Below, piece after piece: positions 32,189 through 40,336 of a stretch of 64,000 nucleotides of DNA (position 1 is its first letter; every line of letters starts with the position of its first letter). Origin of the DNA: Streptomyces sp. BV286 (GTDB lineage: Bacteria > Actinomycetota > Actinomycetes > Streptomycetales > Streptomycetaceae); the NCBI RefSeq assembly GCF_019090165.1, contig NZ_JAHRIB010000150.1, forward strand, positions 62,001 to 126,000, written 5' to 3'. The notes beneath the pieces are model-generated. The model saw only the letters and a program-made list of their open reading frames with translations, was not told the origin of the DNA and did no database searches. A program made the position numbers and the translations under genes.

Positions 32189-34177
32189 TCAGCCGATCTG
32201 CGCGTTCTTGTCCACGGTCACCTGGTCGATGTCGGAGGTCCGCACCGTCACCGCGATCTGCCAGTTGCCCGCCATCGGGATCTGCACCCCGCTCGCCGTC
32301 CAGTGTCCGGTGGCGATGCGGTCGGGGACCACGGGCAGTGGCCCGATGTCCTGCGCCTCCAGCGTGAAGGCGACCTTGACCTCGGGAATGTCGAAGGCCT
32401 TGCCGTTCGGCCGCTGCACGTAGACGTGCATGTCGTTGCCGCCCACGCGGGCCGGGTCGAGCTCGACGCGGGCGATGCCCTTGCCGTCCTCGCCCCCGGC
32501 GTCGAACGGCATGTCCAGCGACAGTGCACCGCCGGGCTGCTCCGAGGTGGCGGCGGTGGCGGCCTTGGCCTCCTCCTCCGTGCGCCCCGGTTCGGTGGAC
32601 GTGAGCACGGTGGTGACGGCCAGCAGGACGATCGCGACGCCCGCCTCGGCGAACACCGAGCGGCGCAGGCCCGAGCGGAGCGGGTCGGCGTCCCGCAGGC
32701 GCTTCTCGCGCGTGGTGGCCACGGCGGTTCGCTGCCGGGCCAGCTGAGCGGCCCGCTTGCCGCCCCCGCTGTCAGCGCCTCCGGAAGCCGTCTTCTTCTC
32801 GTCCGGGCGGCTCTCGGGCTCCTCGGGCTCCTCCGGCTCCTCGGACTTCCCGGGTTCCGTGGACTGCTTCGACTTCTCGGTCTTCTGCGACGCCGGGGCC
32901 CCGACGGACGCCGCGGGGGCCCCGACGGACGCCTTCACGGGCTCCTCGGCGGGTACCTGCGACAGCTGGGCGGTCCAGCGCCGGGAGATCCAGGCGATAC
33001 CGACGAGGACGACCACCAGCGCGACCTTGATCATCAGCAGCTGCCCGTACCACGTCCCGGTGAGCGCCGACCACGTGCCGACCTGCCGCCACGACTGGTA
33101 GATCCCGGTCACGACCAGCACGGCCACACTGCCGAACGCGACGCGCGAGAAGCGGCGTACGACGGACGGTTCGATCGACGGCGCGCGGTAGAGCGCCACC
33201 AGGAGCGTCGACAGCCCGCCGAGCCAGACCGCGACGGCGAGCAGGTGGAGTATGTCCGCCGGCATCGCGATGCCGGTCTGGATGCCGGCCGAGGCGTGCT
33301 CGGCCATCGCCCACGTCGCGGCGAGACCGGCCGCCACGACGAACCCGCCGATGGCGAGCCCGAAGGTCAGATCGCCCTTCTCCTCCTCGTCGTCGCGCTT
33401 CTCGTACGCGCCGAAGAGCACGGCGATGAACAGCGCGGCCGCGGCGAGCAGCAGCAGCCTCGACACCAGGGCGGCGCCCGTCTTGGTCTGCAGCACCTGG
33501 CTGAGCAGGGTCAGGTCGAAGATGTCGCCGACCTTCCCCGTGCCGGTGTACGACCCGCGCAGCAGCAGCATGGCGAGCGTGGCCCCGGTCAGGGCGAGCC
33601 ACCCCGACACCACGAGCCGCTGCACCGCCCGCACGCCGGTGCCCCGCGGCCAGCAGGTCAGCACGAAGGCCGCTCCGCCGACCAGAAGGATGAACCCCGC
33701 GTACGAGAGGTAGCGGCCGAAGCCGTAGAGCCCGCCCACGACCCCGCCGCCGGCCTCCTGGTCGGACACCGCGACGGAGGTCTTCGAGGGAGCGCCGATG
33801 GAGAAGGTGAAGGCACCGGCGACGGGGTGGCTGTCGGCGGACACCACCTGGTAGGTGACGGTGAACGTGCCGTCGGGCAGGCCGGAGTGCAGCTTCACGG
33901 CGTAGGTGGTGCCGCCCAGCCCGGACGTCTTGCCGGTGTCCACGCGCTTGCCCTTGGGATCGAGCACGCGCACCGAGCCGTCGGACATCGCGACCTGCTC
34001 GGAGAAGGTCAGCGACACCTGGGAGGGCGCCTCGTCGACCACCGCTCCCTGCTGGGGGTCGCTGCCGGTCAGCGCGGCGTGCGCGGAGACGGGCGCGGCT
34101 CCGGCGAGGAGCGCGCCGGTGACGGCGAGGAGCAGCAACAGCAGCGTCCGGACCCGGGGAGCGATGGTCTGACTCAA
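32189..34177 (-). CDS. CopC-CopD fusion copper protein
   Basis: 662 residues. Signal peptide ends VSA before His33; the mature protein would start with His, a classic CopC copper ligand, and SADSHPVAG near 115 supplies a second His. After the CopC beta-barrel (~33-130) come about eight membrane helices of a CopD domain (~150-410). Then a long Lys/Glu/Pro/Ser-rich cytoplasmic linker (~415-490), one more helix (~515-535) and a C-terminal extracytoplasmic domain of FixH/YtkA-like type. CopC binds copper outside the membrane and CopD passes it across. The gene is 14 bp after the PCuAC gene and 8 bp before dtpA. Confidence 0.87.
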   Translation of the reverse strand: MSQTIAPRVRTLLLLLLAVTGALLAGAAPVSAHAALTGSDPQQGAVVDEAPSQVSLTFSEQVAMSDGSVRVLDPKGKRVDTGKTSGLGGTTYAVKLHSGLPDGTFTVTYQVVSADSHPVAGAFTFSIGAPSKTSVAVSDQEAGGGVVGGLYGFGRYLSYAGFILLVGGAAFVLTCWPRGTGVRAVQRLVVSGWLALTGATLAMLLLRGSYTGTGKVGDIFDLTLLSQVLQTKTGAALVSRLLLLAAAALFIAVLFGAYEKRDDEEEKGDLTFGLAIGGFVVAAGLAATWAMAEHASAGIQTGIAMPADILHLLAVAVWLGGLSTLLVALYRAPSIEPSVVRRFSRVAFGSVAVLVVTGIYQSWRQVGTWSALTGTWYGQLLMIKVALVVVLVGIAWISRRWTAQLSQVPAEEPVKASVGAPAASVGAPASQKTEKSKQSTEPGKSEEPEEPEEPESRPDEKKTASGGADSGGGKRAAQLARQRTAVATTREKRLRDADPLRSGLRRSVFAEAGVAIVLLAVTTVLTSTEPGRTEEEAKAATAATSEQPGGALSLDMPFDAGGEDGKGIARVELDPARVGGNDMHVYVQRPNGKAFDIPEVKVAFTLEAQDIGPLPVVPDRIATGHWTASGVQIPMAGNWQIAVTVRTSDIDQVTVDKNAQIG

Positions 34178-34191
34178 CGGTGGTCCCTCCC

Positions 34192-34722
34192 TCAGTGGTG
34201 CGACGTCGTGGACGGTTGCGTGGACGACTGCGTGGACGAGCCGGTCGCCGCCGACGGCCGGTAGACGGCGGACTTCACCGGCATCTCGACCTTGAGGGGC
34301 CCGGACTTCGCGAAGTGCAGCTCCAGGGACACCGTGTCGCCCTCCTTCGGCTTGCGCTTCAGCTTCTCGAACATGAGGTGGTCGCCACCGCTTTCGAGGA
34401 CGAGCTTGCCGTGGGCCGGGACGTCGAGGTCGTTCACCTCTTCCATCGTCTGTCCGACGGTCCGGTGGATGGTGACCTCGCCGGCGACGTCGCTGGTGAC
34501 GGAGGAGAGCCTGTCGCCCGCGCCGCCGCCGTTGGCGATGACCAGGAAACCGGCCGCCATGGAGTCCGAGACGGGCTGCGGCATGTAGGCCGAGCCGACC
34601 GACAGTTCGCCGTCCGACGGGGCCGGGTCCGAGTCGCCGCAGCCCGCCAGGGCCAGCGAGGCGGCCAGGGCGAGGGCGGTCGCGGTCGCCGTACGAGTCG
34701 CGGTCGCCGTACGACGGGTCAC
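34192..34722 (-). CDS. PCuAC-type copper chaperone lipoprotein
   Basis: 176 residues. Lipoprotein signal with lipobox LAGC (Cys28). DUF461/PCuAC domain follows: copper ligands His86, Met93, then His115 and Met117 (GGDHLMF), with the family's 21-residue spacing before HxM. The first His-Met spacing is shorter than usual. A Ser/Thr tail ends in two His. The family carries Cu(I) and helps load cytochrome oxidase with Sco1. GTG 34722 overlaps the sco1 stop (GTGA), so both are made together. In S. lividans the partner is called ECuC. Confidence 0.88.
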   Translation of the reverse strand: MTRRTATATRTATATALALAASLALAGCGDSDPAPSDGELSVGSAYMPQPVSDSMAAGFLVIANGGGAGDRLSSVTSDVAGEVTIHRTVGQTMEEVNDLDVPAHGKLVLESGGDHLMFEKLKRKPKEGDTVSLELHFAKSGPLKVEMPVKSAVYRPSAATGSSTQSSTQPSTTSHH

Positions 34723-35393
34723 GGCTTCTCGCCCTTGATCAGCTCGGGGAGGTCCTTGGTGTAGTCGTCGACGGTGGCGTCCTCGCCGTACAGCACGTAA
34801 CCGGCGTCGGTCTTCGGGGAGAAGGCGATGACCTGCGTGCCGTGCATCGAGGTGACCTTGCCGTTCTTCTCCTTCTTCGGCGCCTCGATGGAGATGCCGA
34901 GCGTCCGGGCGCCCGCCTGGATCGTGTCGAAGGAGCCGGTCAGACCGATGACGTCCGGGTCGATGCCCTTGAGCCACTTGCCGAGCGCGGCGGGGGTGTC
35001 CCGCTCCGGGTCGGTGGTGACGAACACGATGCGCAGCGAGTCCTTCTCGGCCTGGGACAGCTTCTTGTCCTGGGCCAGCTGCTTCTCGGCGACAGCGATG
35101 TTGTTCATCGTCAGCGGGCAGACGTCCGGGCAGTTGGTGTAGCCGAAGTAGATCAGCGTCGGCTTGCCCTTGGTCGCCTCGCGGAGGTCGTACTTCTTGC
35201 CGTGCGTGTCGGTGAGGACGAGGTCCGGCTTCTCGAACGGCTTGTCGAGGACCGTGGCGGCCTTGTCCGAGCCGGCATCCGTGGACACCTCGGCGACAGC
35301 GTTGCCACTGTCGCCGTCACCGCTGCCGCAGCCGGAAAGGGTCAGAGCGGCCGCGGCGAACAGAGCGGCCACGGCGTACGTCTTCTTGTGCAT
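34719..35393 (-). CDS. sco1: Sco1/SenC copper chaperone lipoprotein
   Basis: 224 residues. Lipobox LSGC (Cys22). Thioredoxin-like Sco domain with copper ligands CPDVCP (Cys88, Cys92) and His184 in SMHGTQV; FGYTNCPDVCP is a family signature. It binds Cu and helps assemble the CuA centre of cytochrome c oxidase and other cuproenzymes outside the membrane. It is co-translated with the PCuAC gene downstream. ATG 35393 follows a GGGAGA ribosome site. Confidence 0.92.
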   Translation of the reverse strand: MHKKTYAVAALFAAAALTLSGCGSGDGDSGNAVAEVSTDAGSDKAATVLDKPFEKPDLVLTDTHGKKYDLREATKGKPTLIYFGYTNCPDVCPLTMNNIAVAEKQLAQDKKLSQAEKDSLRIVFVTTDPERDTPAALGKWLKGIDPDVIGLTGSFDTIQAGARTLGISIEAPKKEKNGKVTSMHGTQVIAFSPKTDAGYVLYGEDATVDDYTKDLPELIKGEKP

Positions 35394-35510
35394 AGTGCAT
35401 TCTCCCGGGGACGCCGCACCCGCATTCCACTGCGTGGGCCCGGATCCCCGGCCGGAGTTCGGCCGGGGATGCCGGTGGGGCGTCCGACGTTGGGTCGGGT
35501 CGGACCGGAC

Positions 35511-36251
35511 TTACGCGTTGGTACGCCGACGGCCGGCGAGAACGCCGAACGCCACGCCCGCCACACCGACGACGATTCCCACGACGCCCAGCACACGGGC
35601 CGTGGTGTCGCTGCTGTCGCCGGAGGCGGCCTCGGTCGTCGAGGTACTGGCGGCGGCCTTCGCGTCGTCGCCCTTCTCGGTGTCGTCGGAGGCGGCGGCG
35701 CCGTGGTGGTCGTCGGTGGCCGCGGAGAGTGCGAGCACCGGAGCCGGCGTCTCGGGCTCCTCCGCGCCCTTCTCCTGGGTCTCGATCCAGCGCACGACCT
35801 CCTTGTTGGAGTACGTCTGGATCGCCTTGAACACCAGTTCGTCGGTGTCCTCGGGCAGCGCGCCGATGGAGAGGGGGAACTTCTGGAAGTAGCCGGGCTG
35901 GATGCCCTTGCCGTCCGCGGTCCAGGTGACCTTGGTGACGGCCTCGTTGATCTTCTCGCCGTGCAGTTCGAGCGGCTTGTCGAGCTTCGACTTGGTGACC
36001 TTGACGTTCCAGCCGTCGACGGCCTGCGGCATCACCGACGCGAGCGGGTGGTCGGCCGGGAAGTTGATCTCCAGCTTGGTCGTCGAGGCCTTGTCGCGCT
36101 CGTTCGGCACCTTGAAGTTGACCGTCGCGTAACCGCCCTTGGCGGCCGTGCCCTCGGGCTGCACGCTGACGTGCGCGAACGCGGGGCCGGACAGGACGAG
36201 GACGGCGGAGGCGGCGACGACACCGGTCGCGGCGATACGAGAAGCCTTCAT
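35511..36251 (-). CDS. ycnI: YcnI-like copper-binding membrane protein (DUF1775)
   Basis: 246 residues. Signal peptide ends AFA before His27, so the mature N-terminus is His-Val-Ser, the histidine-brace copper site known for YcnI. The DUF1775 domain spans ~27-165 with Trp in GWNVKV. An Asp/Ser/Thr/Glu linker containing DDHHG follows, then one membrane helix (~218-240) and a basic tail. It binds Cu(II) outside the membrane. It lies 117 bp upstream of sco1 on the same strand. Confidence 0.88.
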   Translation of the reverse strand: MKASRIAATGVVAASAVLVLSGPAFAHVSVQPEGTAAKGGYATVNFKVPNERDKASTTKLEINFPADHPLASVMPQAVDGWNVKVTKSKLDKPLELHGEKINEAVTKVTWTADGKGIQPGYFQKFPLSIGALPEDTDELVFKAIQTYSNKEVVRWIETQEKGAEEPETPAPVLALSAATDDHHGAAASDDTEKGDDAKAAASTSTTEAASGDSSDTTARVLGVVGIVVGVAGVAFGVLAGRRRTNA

Positions 36252-36319
36252 ACGGGAAACACTCCACTTTCAGCACTGGTGCGGTGAAGAACCGGGGATT
36301 GCGCGCGCGAAAGAGCGGG

Positions 36320-36331
36320 CACGCGCGCGTG
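36320..36331. repeat. Dispersed palindrome CACGCGCGCGTG, copy 2
   Basis: Perfect 12-bp palindrome in the 128-bp gap between ycnI and the membrane-protein gene upstream of it; flanked by GCGCGCGC at 36301. Confidence 0.7.
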
Positions 36332-36379
36332 CCGCACGACGGCACCCCAGGAGTGATACGTCCGAAGTGGTGCGCGGTG

Positions 36380-37201
36380 TCAGGCGGCGAGGACGAGAGC
36401 CCCGCCGGCCGGTGGACCGCGCCGGACGACCGAGTGCTGAAGAGCGGTCGTCCGCGGAACCGGTGGCTCGTACCGCCACGCGCGCGGGGCGTCCGGTACC
36501 GCAGGGCAAGCGCCGGGCAGGCCCGCGCGCAGGGCACGTACGAGTGCCAGGGCTCCGCGCAGGGAGACGAGCGGCCCCTCCGACACTCCGTGGGCCGAGA
36601 GCCGCAGGAGGCGCCGCAGGGCGACGTCCCCGCGGCGCAGCAGCCATCCTGCGGCGACGGCGGCGAGAACGTGGCCGAGGAGCATCGACAGCGACGGCAG
36701 CAACGACGCCGGTGCTCCGACGGCGGCCGGCACGGCGCCCGTCTGCTCGTGCAGGGCGTGAGCGGTGCCCGCGCTGTTCGTACCGCTGCCGGTGTCGAGC
36801 CGTGCGTCGGCGAGGATCCGCTGTGCCTGCGCGGGGCTGAGCGTCGCGACGGACGCGCCGCAGACCAGCCGTGCGGCCCGGGCCACCAGCGAGGTGTCCC
36901 CGCCCGTGGTCGCGGCGGTCGCCGTGCCGTGCTGCCCGAGACCGAAGAGCGTGTGCAGCACGGTCTGGCCGGTCGCGAGGAGCACGGTGATGCCCGTCAG
37001 CGAGCGCTCCCGCCCGGCGAGCGGCGCCGCGACGGCGAAGACGGCGACGAATCCCGCGACGAGCGACCACAGCGGAACGGTGGCGCAGGAGGCGATGGCA
37101 TGACCGGCCGCGGCCAGCACGACACAGACCGCGGTGAACACCGAGGCCCTCAGGACCCGGAGATCACCTCCGGTGTGCGTGCGCAGGTGGGGGGCAGTCA
37201 T
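36380..37201 (-). CDS. Membrane protein upstream of ycnI
   Basis: 273 residues with about four hydrophobic helices in the first 100 residues and one near 190-210. The middle has a Gln-Ala-rich soluble part. Several His lie in or near helices (GHAIAS, TVLHTLFGLGQHG), which fits metal handling, but no family is recognised. It precedes ycnI on the same strand and could be part of the copper cluster. ATG 37201 is chosen as the first start before the hydrophobic part; no strong ribosome site is seen. Confidence 0.65.
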   Translation of the reverse strand: MTAPHLRTHTGGDLRVLRASVFTAVCVVLAAAGHAIASCATVPLWSLVAGFVAVFAVAAPLAGRERSLTGITVLLATGQTVLHTLFGLGQHGTATAATTGGDTSLVARAARLVCGASVATLSPAQAQRILADARLDTGSGTNSAGTAHALHEQTGAVPAAVGAPASLLPSLSMLLGHVLAAVAAGWLLRRGDVALRRLLRLSAHGVSEGPLVSLRGALALVRALRAGLPGACPAVPDAPRAWRYEPPVPRTTALQHSVVRRGPPAGGALVLAA

Positions 37202-37426
37202 GGCGGGCTCATCATCGCACTGGCCCCGTCCGCTCCGTACGGCAGGTCCACAAGATGACGTACGGTCCGGAAGATCATGTTCTGGGCCGAGTCGCACCTC
37301 GCCTACACCGGCAGATGGTGCCGGCACATCCCCCGTATGGGCGGCATCACGTCAACAGCACGCTTACACCCGGCCCTCGGCGGCAATACGTAACGGTATG
37401 TCGAGCCGCGGCCAGGAGGCTGGAGC

Positions 37427-37882
37427 ATGAGCATCTGGTGGTCCCTCCATCTCCGGCGTGAGGCGGCGAGCGTTCCGCTCGCCCGGCGCCTGCTGATCGG
37501 CACGATGGAGTCGGCGGGGGTGGATCCTGACATCTCCTACGACCTCTCCGTCGCGCTGAGCGAGGCCTGCGCCAACGCCGTCGAGCACGGGGGCGACGCG
37601 GTCCGCGGCGAGCCCACGGAGGCCTACCGCGTCACGGCGTACCTGGACGGCGAGAAGTGCCGGATCGAAGTGACCGACTCGGGTCCCGGGTTCCCGTCGG
37701 GGCGTGGCCGGGTGCCCGTCCGGCCCGCCCGCAGCGACGCGGAGCACGGCCGGGGCCTGTGTCTGATCGAGGAGCTCGCCGACCACGTCCACATCGGCAA
37801 CAGCCCCGGCAGGGGCGGGGCGGTGGTCAGCTTCGACAAGATGCTCAAGTGGCGCGAGGGCGTACCGCTGCTGGCTGTCTGA
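37427..37882 (+). CDS. RsbW-like ATP-binding protein (anti-sigma factor-type kinase)
   Basis: 151 residues. HATPase_c_2 fold: N box SVALSEACANAVEHG (~45-60), G1 VTDSGPGFP (~85), G2 HGRGLCLIEELAD (~105). Such single-domain proteins bind or phosphorylate anti-anti-sigma partners; Streptomyces has dozens without adjacent sigma genes. There is none here either. AGGAGG lies before the ATG. The 225-bp divergent gap upstream shows no clear operator. Confidence 0.85.
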   Translation: MSIWWSLHLRREAASVPLARRLLIGTMESAGVDPDISYDLSVALSEACANAVEHGGDAVRGEPTEAYRVTAYLDGEKCRIEVTDSGPGFPSGRGRVPVRPARSDAEHGRGLCLIEELADHVHIGNSPGRGGAVVSFDKMLKWREGVPLLAV

Positions 37883-37968
37883 CGGCGCGGCACTCCCGCC
37901 GGCTTCGGCACTTCGGCACTCTCAGGGTGCTCACAGCCTTCCCCCAGGTTCCTGACGGGTGGCCCTCC

Positions 37969-37974
37969 TAGCGT
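37969..37974 (+). promoter_or_regulatory. -10 element of a leaderless transcript
   Basis: TAGCGT (TAGNNT form) ends six bases before ATG 37981, the classic leaderless spacing in this genus. It suggests translation begins at 37981, not at 38140. Confidence 0.45.
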
Positions 37975-37980
37975 TTACTC

Positions 37981-38127
37981 ATGACGACGGGAACGCACCA
38001 GGACACGAGCATCACGCGGCCGTGCGACGACGCAGGGACACCCCCGGACAGAGCCCCCGGTGACGGCCCGGGCGCCGCTCCGGGCACGTCGGCCTTCTCC
38101 ACCTCCTCCACAGGCCCCTCGGCGTAG
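37981..38127 (+). CDS. 48-codon ORF in frame with and ahead of the CitG-like gene
   Basis: An ATG directly after a leaderless promoter opens a 48-codon frame rich in Thr, Pro, Gly and Ser, ending at TAG 38125-38127. The same frame continues as the CitG-like gene from ATG 38140, only 12 bases later. It is either a short upstream ORF or the real N-terminus cut off by a stop mutation. Confidence 0.4.
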   Translation: MTTGTHQDTSITRPCDDAGTPPDRAPGDGPGAAPGTSAFSTSSTGPSA

Positions 38128-38139
38128 GCGGGCACGTCG

Positions 38140-38979
38140 ATGAGCAGCCGTGAGGACGAGACGCTGGCCCACGCCGCCGTGACCGCACTGACCGGGCAGC
38201 TGGCGCTGGCCCCCAAGCCCGGACTGCCCGACCCGCGCGATCTCGGCGCCCGCGCGACCGGGGAGGACCACTGCTCCCTGCGCTGGTCCGCCAAGGCCCT
38301 GGCGCCCGGCCTCGCGGCGATGGCGGCGGCGGCCCGCCGCACCGGCTCCGCGACCCCCGGGCTGCGGGCGGAACTCGGGGCGATCGGGCGCTGCACCGAA
38401 CACTCGGTGGCCCTGGCGGGCGGCGGACATCGCGGCGCGCTGTGGGTACTCGGTCTGCTGGTCGCCGCGGCCGCCCTGGAGCCCGCGGCCACGGGGTGCG
38501 ACCTGGCGGCGACCGCCAAGCGGATCGCCGCGCACCCCGACCGGGGGGCGCCGCGCAGGCCCTCACGCGGTTCGTCGGTCTCCGCGCAGTTCGGCGCGGC
38601 CGGCGCGCGCGGCGAGGCGAGAGCCGGATTCCCGCATGTGCGCAGGGCGTTGGAGGCGCTGGCCACGGCCCGCTCGGCGGGTGCCCCCGAGTCTCAGGCG
38701 CGGCTCGACGCCCTGCTGACCGTCATGTCGACGCTCCAGGACACGGAGTTGCTCCACACGGCGGGCCCGCACGGGCTGCGGCGCGTCCAGGCGGGCGCCC
38801 GCGGCGTCCTCGAAGCGGGTGGCACGGCCACCGCGGCGGGGCGCGCGGCCCTGACAGCCCTCGACGACGACCTCCACGCGCGCGCGTGGAGCCCCCGCGG
38901 CAGCGGTGGGCTGCTGGCGGGGGCCCTGTTCGCGGACTCGCTGCCGGTGCGGGTCAGTTCGCCGGCACGGGCTGCCTGA
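38140..38979 (+). CDS. Triphosphoribosyl-dephospho-CoA synthase-like (CitG/MdcB) protein
   Basis: 279 residues. CitG-family marks are present but loose: ALAPKPGLPDP (for SPKPGLVD), and GGGHRGALWVLG in place of the NTHKG motif. A helical bundle with a nucleotide-binding face is expected. The family makes the 2'-(5''-triphosphoribosyl)-3'-dephospho-CoA prosthetic group of citrate or malonate lyases; no lyase genes are here, so the true role is doubtful. No ribosome site precedes ATG 38140. A leaderless frame in phase begins at 37981 but stops at 38125, so the gene may be N-terminally truncated. Its 3' end overlaps the convergent MFS gene by 26 bp. Confidence 0.6.
   Translation: MSSREDETLAHAAVTALTGQLALAPKPGLPDPRDLGARATGEDHCSLRWSAKALAPGLAAMAAAARRTGSATPGLRAELGAIGRCTEHSVALAGGGHRGALWVLGLLVAAAALEPAATGCDLAATAKRIAAHPDRGAPRRPSRGSSVSAQFGAAGARGEARAGFPHVRRALEALATARSAGAPESQARLDALLTVMSTLQDTELLHTAGPHGLRRVQAGARGVLEAGGTATAAGRAALTALDDDLHARAWSPRGSGGLLAGALFADSLPVRVSSPARAA
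38875..38888. repeat. Dispersed palindrome, extended copy 3 (14 bp)
   Basis: CACGCGCGCGCGTG, a 14-bp palindrome with one extra CG, inside the 3' part of the CitG-like gene. Confidence 0.6.
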
Positions 38980-40246
38980 CCCGCGGCGCGACGGGCCCGC
39001 CGGCCGTCGCCCACCGCACCGCGGGTCCCATCGCGTACGAGGCCGCCAGCATCAGCCCGCCGAGGAGCAGCCAGCCCGGAGTCCCCCAGCCCACGAGCAG
39101 CGCCGTCAGCACGAGCGGGCCGAGGGTCCGCGCCACCGTCACGCCCGTACCGAAGAAGCCCTGGTACTCGCCCACGCGGTCGGCCGGGGCGAGGTCGAAG
39201 GACAGCTGCCAGGAGCCCGCCGACTGCTGCATCTCGGCGACGACCTGGAGCACCGCGCCGACCGTCAGCAGGGCCACCGCCACCCAGGGCGAGACCCCGG
39301 CCGACAGGGCGAACACCGCGCACGAGGCCAGCATCACGAGCCCCGAACGCCGTACCGCGCGCGTGGCCGACGCCGCGCCCGTCACCCCGCGGGCCATCCG
39401 CACCTGGAAGAGCATCACCGCGCCGGTGTTGAGCACGAACAGCGCGGAGACCAGCCACGTCGGGGCCTCGGTCCGCTCGGCGATCCACAGCGGGATGCCC
39501 AGGCTCAGCAGCGGCATCCGCAGCAGGAGCACCGTGTTGAGGAGGGTCACGACGGCGTAGGGCCGGTCGTGCAGGACCCCGGGTGTGCCGCCCTTCACGT
39601 GCTCCCGAGCGACTCCCGCGCGCGTGTGCGCCGGTTCGACGGCCGGGAGCCGCAGCAGCACGGCCGCGCACAGCAGGAAGCTCGCCGCGTCGAGCGCGAA
39701 CACCGTGAGGTAGGCCGCCTGTGTCCCGGCGTGCAGTGCGAGCCCGCCGAGTCCCGCTCCGACCGCGAGCCCGGCGTTGAGGGTCGACTGGAGGTGCGCG
39801 AGAAGGCCCGTCCGCTCCTGCCGGGACACCAGTCCGGCCAGCAGTGCCTGCCGGGCGGCCGCGAGTCCTGACTGCGCGGTGGCGTACGCGCACGCAGCCA
39901 GGACGAACGGCACGAAGCCGCGCACGACGAGGAAGGACGCCACGGCGAAGCTCGTGGCCAGCGCCAGGAGCACCGCGGTGCCGCGCGGTCCGCGCCGGTC
40001 GGCGAGACGGCCCAGGGGCACGCCCACCACCGAGCCGACCGCCCACGCGATCGTGAGGCCGAGGCCCACGCGCGCGGGTGCGAGCCCGACGACGTGCGTG
40101 AAGTACAGGGCGGAGGTGACGTAGTAGGCACCGTCCCCGACGGAGTTGCTCAACTGGGCCAGCGCCAGGACACGTTGCGGGCCCGCGGGCGGGACCAGAC
40201 GGCTCGTCCGCGCGGGGGCCTCGGCTGCTGCTGCTCGCTTCCTCAT
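38954..40246 (-). CDS. MFS transporter
   Basis: 430 residues, twelve hydrophobic helices. The loop 2-3 motif reads GVPLGRLADRRGPR, the family signature (GxLaDrxGrr). It is a proton-driven efflux or uptake carrier; the substrate is unknown. The 90-bp gap upstream separates it from the MocR regulator encoded on the same strand, and direct repeats in this gap overlap its likely promoter, so MocR probably controls it. Confidence 0.86.
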   Translation of the reverse strand: MRKRAAAAEAPARTSRLVPPAGPQRVLALAQLSNSVGDGAYYVTSALYFTHVVGLAPARVGLGLTIAWAVGSVVGVPLGRLADRRGPRGTAVLLALATSFAVASFLVVRGFVPFVLAACAYATAQSGLAAARQALLAGLVSRQERTGLLAHLQSTLNAGLAVGAGLGGLALHAGTQAAYLTVFALDAASFLLCAAVLLRLPAVEPAHTRAGVAREHVKGGTPGVLHDRPYAVVTLLNTVLLLRMPLLSLGIPLWIAERTEAPTWLVSALFVLNTGAVMLFQVRMARGVTGAASATRAVRRSGLVMLASCAVFALSAGVSPWVAVALLTVGAVLQVVAEMQQSAGSWQLSFDLAPADRVGEYQGFFGTGVTVARTLGPLVLTALLVGWGTPGWLLLGGLMLAASYAMGPAVRWATAGGPVAPRVRQPVPAN

Positions 40247-40282
40247 GACTACGACGCTATGGGCGCAGTGGGCTCACATACA

Positions 40283-40313
40283 GGCCCAATATCGATGCTG
40301 TTCTGTGGTCCAA
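40283..40313 (-). promoter_or_regulatory. Promoter with direct repeats before the MFS gene
   Basis: On the minus strand TTGGACC (40313-40307) and TTGGGCC (40289-40283) are direct repeats 24 bp apart. The first doubles as a -35 and, 17 bp on, ATTGGG lies at the -10 position. MocR/PdxR-type regulators commonly bind direct repeats at promoters. Confidence 0.4.
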
Positions 40314-40336
40314 TTCCGGCGGGAAAGCTCGCGAGG

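Noticed and set aside
34719..36251. CsoR-type copper operator in front of ycnI or sco1.
   Set aside because: No GC-tract palindrome of the CsoR kind could be found in either gap.
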